Below are positions 27,836 to 39,800 of a DNA stretch of 64,000 nt, in pieces (within the stretch, counting starts at the first letter, position 1; every line of letters starts with the position of its first letter). Below the pieces are notes generated by a model. The model searched no databases. It saw only the letters and a list, made by a program, of their open reading frames with translations, and was not told the origin of the DNA. Both the position numbers and the translations under genes were made by a program. This DNA comes from Fulvivirga marina (GTDB taxonomy: Bacteria; Bacteroidota; Bacteroidia; Cytophagales; Cyclobacteriaceae). The stretch covers positions 1 to 64,000 of the forward strand of contig NZ_JAEUGD010000067.1 in NCBI RefSeq assembly GCF_016775155.1. Reading direction: 5' to 3'.

Positions 27836-30800
27836 TTGCTCCTGTCTCGCAGCATATGACCGTCCATTGGATGAATTTTGCAAGAAGCGTTTTCTCAATG
27901 ATCCCCGATTCATCACTGGTTTGGTCACAGGTATTTGTTTTTCTGCATCATTCACTTCACGCTGAGGTTTGCTATAAAACTCCTCCATGTGTGCCTGATA
28001 TTCTTCCGCAAAGTAACCGCTCAGTTTCTCTATAGTCGAGTAGTTGTAAAATAAGGCCGGAGTTACCTCAAGAGCAAAATGCTCTTTTAACTGCTTGGCA
28101 AATGTGGTTAAGCTGATAGAATCGAAGCCGTAATCTGCCAAGTTGGTAACACCATCCAGTTTTGTAGTTGGTATTTTCAGACTGACAGAAACCAACCTGG
28201 TCAGGTCTGTATAAGCACATTCTTTGATTGAAAGGTCCTGATATTGGACCTTCCAGCCTTTGCCCATGTGCGATGGCAGGTTCTCTGCCTTTACAGTAGA
28301 TGTAGCGGATGATTTTTGCTGATCAGCTTCATATATGCGGTGTAGGAATTGCTCCAGACGGTTAGGCTTGCCTTTGAGTACCAGCGTTTGGGTCTCCCCA
28401 AACCTGATTAGGTCATGCCATATTTCAAGTCCTTCAGCTGTTTCCAACACATCTTGTCCGCTGCTTTTTAAATAGAAGGCTGCCTGCTCTGCATCACCTT
28501 TGCCCATTCCTCCATCTTTCCAGAATGGCCAGTTAATCACAATTGATCTACCCTTGGCCTGTTCGTTTTGTTGACGGTATTGAGCATATGCCATTTGGAA
28601 ACGGTTGGCTATGGAATAATCACAAGATCCAAAATCACCCAACAAAGCCGCTGATGAAGAAAAATAGCAGACAAAGTTCAACGGGTGCTGCGAAAGTACA
28701 TCGCTTAATAAAACAGTACCCATGGATTTAGGTTGCAGCACCTCGTTGATACTTTTTGTCGTTTTTTCATAGAACAGCTGAGTGCCCTCCACGCCTGCCG
28801 CATGAATAACTCCCGACAGGTCAAAAGAAAGATTCTTCTCCCAAGCTATAAGTGCTTTTTCATCGCTGATATCAACGGCGTCATAGCGCACTTCTTTAGC
28901 TCCAGCCTTTTTAAGTTCCTCAATTTTTTCTTCTATACTAGAAGTAAGTGGACTTCTACCCATCAAGATAAGGTTTGCCTGATACTCTTTGGCCAGGTAT
29001 TGAGCAAAGCTAAACCCAAGTTTACCAATACCGCCGGTGATCAGATAGCTACCATGCTTTTTCAATACCGGCTGCTGATCCTTAACAATACGCTCAGCAG
29101 ATTTTACTGATAATGCAAACCTGCGCTGGCCTTGATGCCAAGTTATACCCGGATGATGCATAGCCTCCAGAAGCTGCTGAGCAGTAACTGTTGATGTATC
29201 GGTGTAAAGCAAAGATACTTTTACATTAGGAAGTACCAGCTTCAACGACCGTTCGAAACCAATCCAGGAGTAATCCCAGCAGCTATCGGCTATCGAAGGG
29301 TCATAATGACCGATTAATGTAATATCAATCGGTCGGTTGAATGTCTTAATGGCTTTGAACAGGCTGAACAAGGCGTGAATGCCTGCTTCCTTCTGCCCTT
29401 TGGCCCAAGTATAAACCAGGGAAATAGGCTCACCAAATTTCTCATTTACAGCATTCAAAACTTTCTGAATATCGCTGGCATGATTGAATCGGCATGCATA
29501 AGTGTTATCAGCCTTCTCGCTGAACTTCTTACCTTGCTGTACAAAAACAGCACTTGTCCATATGGACGCACTATCACCTGTTGTCAATTGCTTTTGAAGT
29601 GCCTCGTCTGCAAAAACGATGGCTTGTTTGCTGTCCGGCTGTACCCCGTTAGAGGTCAGTGGCTTATCCTCCCAATACTCTGTAAAGAACAATGGCTGTG
29701 AGGCTTCCTCTGTATGACTTGGAACAGTATCGTAGGTCTCTATTGTATTTGCTAAAGCTTCACCCACTGCAAAATTCTGCAAAGCAAATCCGCGCATTTC
29801 CACGCAAACATTCCCCTGCTGATCGATTAGATCGATATCGAGCTTAATGTTAGCTCCCTGTACCTCGGAGCGTACCCAAACAGCCATGTCGTTGGTGCAG
29901 GCAGATCCAATACGCAGAGTATCCAGCGCAGCCGGGAATAGTGATTGTTCCACAGCATTCTTGTCTGCCACCAAGCTAGTACATGCCTGAAGTACTCCTT
30001 CCATGACTGATGGATGAAGTATCATACTATTTTGCTCATTTATGGCTGGCAGGTTTAATTCTGCCAGTAACTGATTTGCTCCCCGATAAACAGCTTTGAT
30101 TCCTTTATGTGCTGCTCCATATTTAAAGCCCATACGGTTTAAACTGGCATATAAACCATCCGATCCGGACGCAGCATTCATCTCTGTTTTAAGTTGTGCT
30201 ATATTAAGCTTGCGATTCAGCGGAGTGCCATATCTTGCCTGTCCCTGGAAATGTGCCATTTCCTGTCCGGCTTCAGTACTGAATATTTCGAAATCAATCT
30301 CTTCCGTATCGTTGGCAAACAGGGCTATTGAAACTTCCCTGCTTTCTTCCATAACGATCGGCTGTATCCATGATATGTGGTTTAATTCAACCGTTGCATG
30401 ATTATCCTGAGGTGCATCAGCCAGCACCATAGCTGCACGCGCCATTTCCAAGCAAGTCATTCCAGGTATTACCTGATTGTCACCAATGGCATAGTCGCGC
30501 ACGAAGTCATCTTCCTGACTAAAGACAGTGCTATAGCTCTGCTGGTGCAGGTCTGATGTATTTCTATGCAGCATAGGGTGAAGTACTTCCGTTGTTTTTC
30601 CTATAGCCTTCACCTCCTGATCTGCCGTCTTTTCAATCCAGTAACGCTCTTTCGCAAATGGATATAGCGGCAGGCTTATGCGTTTAGGCTTAATCTCTCC
30701 ATAAAGCTTGAGCCAATCCAGATCCAGTCCTTTGACCCATAGCTCAAGCAACTTGGACAATTTCTTCTGACCAATATATTTTCCAATGATGGTCTCTTTC

Positions 30801-33800
30801 ATGTCAGCATCGTTACTGATGATGCTGATCCCTTCTTTGCTTCGCTTGACATGGCCCTGATATACACTTTCTATATCATCTTCTTCACTCAGCCATGCCT
30901 GAAGTTTTTCAGCCAGTTGATTGGTATTAGCAGCCATCAATCCTAAACGGTGATCCATAGCTTCTCTACCCACCTGTAAGGTATAAGCCAACGCTGTCAA
31001 ATCTACCTCCTCTGGCGTTTTGCCAATAAATTCCAGTAAATCAGTAGCTTTCTGTTTCAATTGCTCCTCTGACTTGGCCGAAAGTGGGATCATCAACTCA
31101 GAATTTTGAGTTATCACCTGTACAGGCCTTTTCACTGATGTTTGTGGGATATATTCTCCCATCACCACGTGAGCATTTGTACCGCTAAAGCCAAAGGCAC
31201 TGATTGCGGCCTGACGACGTTCGGTACTTTTAACGCTCCAGTCTTTCAACTGAGTGTTAACATAGAAAGGACTGTCTTTCAAGCTAATGTGTTCATTTAG
31301 CTGCTCAAAGTTGATGGTCGGAGGCAACTGTCTGTGCTTCATCGCCATCAATACTTTTATGGTACCTGCCACACCAGCAGCAGTCAGACAGTGACCTATG
31401 TTACTTTTCACAGAACCCAGTGCACAGTATTCTTCCTCCTGAGTATATTTTTTGAAGGATCTTCGCAATCCTTCCACTTCAATAGGGTCTCCCAATTTGG
31501 TACCTGTACCGTGAGCCTCAATCATCTGAATACCGGTAGGATCGATATTGAACTGATCATAAACCTGTTGTTCCAATAGCGTTTGTGACTCGGTATTAGG
31601 GGCAGTGATACCATTCGTTTTACCATCCTGATTTATGCCCCATCCATGGATCACGCCAAGGATGTTATCATCATCTCTTTCAGCATCTTCGAGCCTCTTC
31701 AGCATAACGGCTCCTACCCCTTCGCCTGGCACAAAGCCATTCGCCCGCTGATCGAAGGTGTAACATCTGCCATCAGGTGATAGCATGCCTGACTGAGAAC
31801 TCATAATGTGCATGGAGGGTGTAGTCATAACGTAAACTCCACCAGCCAGAGCTACATTGCTGCTGCCTGAGATCAGGCTGTCGCAAGCATTGGCTATAGC
31901 TACCAATGATGACGAACAGGCTGTGTCAATAGAGATACAAGGTCCCTGGAGATTCAGGAAGTATGAAATGCGCGCCGCTAAAATGGAACTGGCTGCACCT
32001 GTAAATCCCTGAGCACTGAGCTGATGTTTCTTAGACTGTTGCAGGTAATCTCCTGCCGCACACCCCACGAACACACCGCATTTGCTGCCTGACAGCATTT
32101 GAGGATCATAACCTGCGTTCTCTATGGTATGCCAGCATGCCTGCAAGAACAGTCTCTGCTGCGGATCCATACTTTCTGCTTCGGATGGCGAAATGTTGAA
32201 AAATAGAGGATCAAAAAGATCATACTCTTCCAGGGCTCCCATCCACTTGCTGTAGGATTTTCCCGGAGCTGCTTCTCCTTCCTGGAAGAAGCCGTCCATG
32301 CTCCAGCGCTTTTGAGAGATTTCACTGATACAGTTTTTACCCTCTGCAATATTTTGCCAGAACGCTTCTATATTTTTGGCTTCAGGGAACTGACCGGCCA
32401 TACCAATAACAGCAATAGGTTGCGACTGGTATGTCGACTTTGTAGCCTGATTTGTTCTCAGAGCTGACTTATTACGCCATGAAATGAGTTTCTTTCTAAC
32501 TACTGGTACCGAAGTCACTTTCTTCGGAGCTTCAGACGGTGTGTTAACCGGAGCTGGTGCTACAGGAGCCACAGGCGCTGCTATAAGTGTTCCCTGTTTT
32601 TCTGCCTCTTCTTTAACATGCTCACTGAGTTTGGCAATCGTTGAATGACTGTAAACAATAGTCGCCTGAAGCGATGTATTATACTTGTCATTGATCTTAC
32701 GGATGAATGTAACCCCAACAATGGAGTCTAAACCAAGATCAACAAACTGACTATTTTCATCAATTTCACTCTCTTCAAGGTGTAGCTCCTTAGCCAACAA
32801 CTTTTTAAGACTGGATATAATTCCAGGTAGTGCATCAGTAACCGGTTGGGTATCAACAACTGGCTGGGTGTCTATCTGAGTTTGGACCGGAGTCTCTATC
32901 TGCACTTCCGAAGTAGCCGGAACTTCAGGCTGACTCACTATTGTACCCAGTTTTTCTGCTTCCTCTTTTACATGATCGGCAAGCTTTGCCAGTGTAGAAT
33001 AACTGTAAACAATAGTAGCTTGAAGTGAGGTACCATACTTATCGTTAATTTTACGAATGAATGTAACCCCAACGATAGAATCTAGTCCGAGATCAACAAA
33101 CTGGCTGTTCTCATCTATCTCATCTATTTCGAGGTGCAGTTCTTTCGCTAACAGCTTTTTAAGACTGGATATAATACCTGGTAAAGCATCCTGATTTTGC
33201 GATGTTTTTTGCGGCTCAGGGGTTGTAGCATTTTCCGTTACAGGTACGGCTTGTACCTGTGCAGTTCCTTCTTCACTATAGAAGTTACTCTCTATTTGTT
33301 TCAATGTATCTGCCTGACCTACAAATGTTTTTTCATGCATAGCCAGTTCACGGCTGTAGGTTTCTTCTAACAGATCCTTGAGGTGTCTTGTAAGTTGCTG
33401 TTTTGCAGCAACCAAACCGCTTCGTGGATTTTGTGCTATTTGTTTAGCCAAAGTCAGTGCGGCTTCATTGACATCTTTTCTTGATAAAACCGGCAGCAGC
33501 AGCCCTTTGCGCTTTAAATCGCGACCTGCATACTCATTAGCAGTCAATAAAGTTTCTCTGGAGAGATCATATCCTGTTTTGTCAGGGAATATCAGGGTAG
33601 CAGCTGCTCCTGGTGTAAACCCATAGTTCATATAAGGGCTTACATAATGACTTTCTTCACTGAACAACATGAAATCAGCAAACATACCCATTGACCACCC
33701 TGCACCAATAGCATGACCCTGCATGGCTGCAATTACAGGAACTTTACATTCCATGGCCAGCTGGAATATCTTGGTATCGGTAAACTTAGCTTTGCCCTCC

Positions 33801-36800
33801 TGAATGGCCAGTAAGCTTTCTTTGGTACCTCCAGAAGCGAAATAGCTGTCATAACCGGTAAATACAACAGCTTTGTAGGCATCCGACTGATCAATGTGTG
33901 CAAAGATTTCCTTCATGCCTCCGATAAATGCTTCGGAGAACATATTTTTAGCATCTCTGTCTTCCATTTTCACCTCAACAACACCTTCCGGATGAATGGT
34001 AGCTTTAATAACTTCAGATTTAAGCTCAATTGCAGCAGGTGACTCAGGCAGTGCTTTTGAAGATTTTTCTTCGACTTTAAGCCACTCGGGAAGCTGGTTG
34101 ATTTCATTAGCCAGTACTGTGGCTCTCTCTTTTTTCCATGAGGTCACCGCAGCCCATGAAAGTCTGGCCCAGGATCCGGCTAATGCCACGGCTCTGGTCA
34201 ATACTTCCTCTTTTTCGGCTATGGCTACTGCGCCTGATAGCTGCATTAACTCTGCTCCTGAATAGGTCTTGATAGCAAACAATAGCTCCTTGCAGGCATA
34301 GTTTCCTAAACGGTTTGCAAAGATCAATGCAGCTTGCTTAGCCAACTTAGGTATTTGTAAAATATTTTCAAGTGAATAAGCCCCTTCTTCGTTGTAAATG
34401 CAAGAATCACAAGACTGAGCGATCAGCCAGGCCGAACCTTTAGCCTCTGCTCCGATAGCTGCAATTACCGGTACGGGCGCCTCAAGAACTAGTTTTTGAA
34501 GAGCCAAAACTTCGTCTACCTCTTCTGCCTTTCCTGTCGTAGTTATAAATCCGGTATCTTCACTGGCAAGTACAATAACCTTATAATATGCACCCTTTCT
34601 AACCTGATCGAAAATTTCATCCAGGCCTGATGCTATATCTTTTAGTTTATCTTTTTTCCTGCTTTTCTTGATGCTGATGGTCAGCACATGCTCGGCACTA
34701 TCTTCCAGCTTCATCAATTTAGATGAAGAAGTGATCCCATTCTTTTTAGTGGCCTTACTTTCACTATCAGCAATCTTTATTACTGTCAGCTTTTCCACCA
34801 AAGCCTGTATGTGACGTCCCAGATGTTGCTTTAACAAGCTCAGGGAGATTTGCGATTTAGCAGAAAGGTCTGATGCCAACTCCATAGCATAGGCCTCCAC
34901 CTCATCAGTAGACAGGATAGGACAGCTCCATCCTTTTGCTTTCATTTCCTTTCCAGTAGATACGGTAGACTGATAAAGGAAGTCGCCGGCAAGGGCTTCA
35001 CCAAATCTTTCCTTAAAGAGAAGCTCTTCATTGCTTGAAGGGAACAAGCCTTCTTCATGGTCAGTGTAAGAGTATTTACTCTCCAGGCTGCATATCATAA
35101 AGTCACACAATGCCCCCACCAAAAATCCAGCGCCGGTAGCTCCACCCTGCATAACCGCTATTATGGGATAAGGGAATGAGGCTATGGACGGATACAGTTT
35201 TTGCTTTATGGCTTCGTTATACTCCTCTCTACCTCCATGTAAGAAAACAGAGCCTGTTCCTCTTAACATCAACACTTTGGCTGATGACGCTTCTTTCACG
35301 AAATCCAGTGCTCTTAATAGTTGCTCTACCAAGTCACGAGAAAGTGTATTGTAATTGGCCAGTGCATCAATATCTATGGAATACAGGCCATTGCCATGGT
35401 CAAACAGTTTCACAAAGGTAGCTACAGTTGCCTTGCTCTTCTGCTCCGGTTGGGATACAGACGATGTATCTGCAAGGCTAACTACTCCTTTACCCTGTAC
35501 GGGCTGACTCATATCTTTAGCCTTAAGGGCCTGAGGTATAACGAGGGAAACGTTGGTTGGTTTCTCCAGTATCACGTGTGCAATCTGTTGAAATACCGGT
35601 TCGCCGGTTGAAGTTTTGCTCACCTGTGGCATTAATTGAATCTGCTTCGGTGCTGTTTGTACAGGTGCTGATGCGGGCGTTGCTGCTTCTGTGGCCACTG
35701 GTCTTTCTTTTGGTTGTGACTGCTCTGAGGTAACCGAGGTGACGGCTTCTTCTTGATAATGCACTCCGAGCATTTGGATCGCAACATTTCCATGAGCATC
35801 GCACAGATCGATATCTGCTTTTGCTCTATCCGCTGAATAACGTACCCAGGCAAACATTTCTCCTGCACAATTACCTATAATACGCAATGTATCTATACTT
35901 CCTGGCAGCAAAGCTTTAGCTGAAGGCTGATTAAAATCCGCCATTAAAGCCATACCGGCTTGTAATGCACCATCAACCAGCGTCGGATGTAGCTGAAAAT
36001 CGTTTTGAGTTTCTTCAAGAGCATCTGGCAAACTTAGGCTTGCCAGCAATTGCCCATTACCCTGCTGGATAGCGGCTAGACTCTGATATGTTGAAGCATA
36101 CGCCAGCCCCATTCTTCCGAATGCTGAATAGACATCAGTTGATGCCCACTGCGTTCCATTCAATTGTCTTCTCAATTGCGCAATATCCAGTGCTGAAGGA
36201 GTTGCTTCTCTGCTGATAACAGCCTGTCCCTGACAATAAACCGTGTCTTCTTCAGTTTCCGGGCTATATATTTCAAAGTTAACAGCCTCTTGAGTTTGAG
36301 CCAGTAGAGCAATATTTACTGGTTTGCTTTCCTCAATATTAGCGGGACCAGCCCATACTGTATTGTGCAACTCCAGGATGTATGGTTCCTCTTGTACCGG
36401 CATTGCCTGACTGATGGCTACTCTAGCCATTTCCAGGTAGGTTACCTCAGGAAGTCCCTTTTTACCAGAGTTTGTTACAAAAAATTCATCGCCGCTGAAT
36501 GTTGAGCTAAAGCCCTGCTCACTCAGGTTAGAAATATTTCTATGCAGTAACGGGTGAAGTGCTACTGCAGCCAATCGGTTAGGAGCTTGCGATGTAGCAG
36601 TTACGTCTATCCAGTAACGTTCCCTAGCAAACGGATATACTGGCAAGCTGATCAATTTCGGCTTCGCATTGCTGTAAAGTTTATTCCAGTCAAGCTCGGT
36701 GCCTTTAACCCAGGCATCCAATAGTTGGAATAGCTGCTTGCTGGTAATCCACTCATCAACAGTTTGCTGCATGTTTGCGTCGTAAGCTGCATCACGCTTC

Positions 36801-39800
36801 ACTTTTCCCTGATATAGGCCATCTACAGGTTTATCCTCCGTATAGGCCTGTAGTTTCTCTTCGAGCTGACTGATCGAAGTCACAATGAAACCCAGACGCT
36901 CGTCCATGGCTTCTCGGCCAACTTGGAGTGTATAAGCCATTGAAGACAGGTCAATGGGCTTATTTTGTTGTGTTGAGGTACGAATAAACTCCAGCAGGTC
37001 TTGTGCCTTTTGTTTCAATTGTCCGGCCGTTCTGGCCGACATCGGAACAATAATATCTTTAGTAGCTCCATTCAGGGATACCGGTCTTTCGGCTTCGGTA
37101 TATTCCTGGATAATAATATGGGCATTTGACCCTCCTGCTCCAAAAGACGAGATGCCTGCTATACGAGGCAAAACTTTTCCTTCCACTACCGGCTGATCCC
37201 AATCTCTTAAGGTCTGGTTAACCGTGAATGGTGTTTTCTCAAAATCAATGTGCGGGTTCAACCGTTTTGAATGCAATGAAGGCACGATTTTACGATGCTT
37301 CATCTGCAATAATATCTTTGTAACCCCGGCTATACCTGCTGCCGATTCGCAATGTCCTATATTAGACTTGGCAGAGCCCAGTTGGCAATAGGCAGTATCC
37401 TGGTTATCCTGATGGAAGGCCTTGGTGAGTGCTGATATTTCAATCGGATCACCTAGTTTGGTACCGGTTCCGTGTGCTTCTATATAGCTGATATGGCGTG
37501 GTTCTACACCTGCTTCAGAAAGTGCATGGCTGATAACATTTGCCTGAGCCTTAGGATTAGGGACACTGTATCCATTGGTTTTTCCTCCATGGTTGAGTGA
37601 GCTACCTCTGATGATCCCGTAAATATGGTTTCCATCTTTTTTAGCTTCCGATAATCTTTTCAATACTACTGCACCTACACCTTCACCAGGTATGTAGCCG
37701 TCCCCTCCCTCTCCAAAGCTCTGGCAGTGACCGTCGCTGGAGATAAACTGACCTGTGCTAAGCATCAGGTATTTGTTGGGATGTACACTAACATTAACCC
37801 CTCCGGCAATCGCCAAATCAGTAAGGCCTGCCTTTAAATCCTGGCAAGCAAGATGAATAGCTGTTAAAGATGATGAACACATAGTATCCAGTGTGATGCT
37901 CGGACCATGAAGGTTCAAGACATAGGACACTCTGTTGGCAATACTTGCAAGGCTGCCCGACAGGTTGTATTCTCCATACATCACACCTGCATAAACACCT
38001 ACCTGACCAGCAAGCCCTTTCTTGTGAGGTATTTGCAAACTGGAACGGGTATACCCGGCATCTTCAACAGCCATATAGGCATGCTGTAAAAACAGGCGTT
38101 CCTGAGGGTCTATGGATGCTGCTTCACGGGGTGCAATGTTGAAGAACCGCGGATCAAATTCGTCTACTCCTTCAATGAAACCACCCCATTTGCTGTAGTG
38201 ATGCCCGCTTTTGGTACGATCTTCACTATAGTATTCACGCCAGTCCCAGCGCTCTTTAGGTACTTCTATTATACAATCTTTTCCATCACGCAGGTTGTCC
38301 CAGAATGCTTCGATGTTGGATGCCTCAGGGTAGCGACCGCTCAGCCCTACTATGGCAATAGGATCGTCATTGACAGGACGCACTGACTTTGGCTGTCCTT
38401 CAAAGGGACGTGGGCGTGTGAAACGTTTCCCTGATGTCAACTTTTGTGGTGCCCGCCTTTCTGGTTGCGACTTAACCTCAACTGATTTTTCCGTACTATC
38501 CGTTACGGTATTGAATATAGCAGCTAATTGCGCAGCATGTGATTTAACAAAATACTCAGTAAGTTCTCTAATGGTTTGATACTCAAAGAATAATGTTTTA
38601 GACAGTGAACCAAAGGTCTTTTCCAACTGACCTGTAAATTTCATTGCCAGTATAGAGTCAATACCGTAGTTCTCTAGTGGTGCCTGAGGATCTATTTTAT
38701 GAGATGCCATCTTAAGCAATGAAGAGAATTCCTGACACAAATATTGCTCAGTCTCCTCAAAAAGGTTGTCTGTATTCGTGGCAACCTGAGTTGTTGCCGG
38801 CTGCTTTTCAACTTTTGCAGTGGCTTCTTCAGCACCGTTGAGTTGTTGTGGCATCTTTCCTCTAGCAACCAGAACCTGATCCTGACCTAATTCAAGGCTA
38901 CAATAAAATGCGTGCATGCCTGTGATTGTTTCCAAGGGCTGCACATCCATGGTTTGTTTAAGTATTTCCTGGTTTGCCTGATCTATCTGCATACCTCCCT
39001 CCTGCCACAAAGGCCAGTTAATGGAAAGGGTTTGCCCTTGTCGCTGACCGGCATTCACCAGCTGATTGCGATATACTGCAAACTGATCCATGAAGCCATT
39101 GGCAGCAGCATAGTCTGCCTGCCCCACATTGCCTAGCAATGAGGCAATTGAAGAGAATAGTACTACAAAATCAAGATCAAGATCTTTACTGGCCTCGTCC
39201 AGGTTGAAGGTACCTGCCACTTTAGGGGCAAGTACTTTGCTGAATTCATCACCAGACTTTTTAATAATAAAATTGTCGGCAGTCATCCCTGCACAGTGAA
39301 TGATTCCGTTGAGTGTTTTACCCTCTCTATTGATTTTGCCTACGAGCTTGTTAACTTGATCTGCACTGTTAAGGTCGAGCTGGTGGTATTCCACTTTATT
39401 GTTAAGGGCTGGCAAAGCATCTAGTACTTTTTTCCTTTCCGCAGTTAATGCAGTACGCCCGGTAAGGATAATCCGGGATTGGGTAGTTTGCTTAAGGATC
39501 TCTTTGGCAAACAAAATACCCAAGCCCCCCATACCTCCGGTGATGAGGTATACTCCCTGGTCTTTAAAAACAACTTTAGGGCTAACTTGACTGGCCTCCA
39601 CCTCTTCTCTTTTCAAAACATACCGTGTACCCTGCTCATATTTTAAGATATGATCCTGAGGGTTGGGTTGATTTTCTTTCAGCTGTGCTATCAGTTGATC
39701 CGCTTTCACCTGAGGTTGGGTGATGATCACCTGCCCGATCACTTTGGGGTTTTCCAGGCCTGCTGTTTTCAATAACCCTGAAAGTCCTGCAAAAATGACC

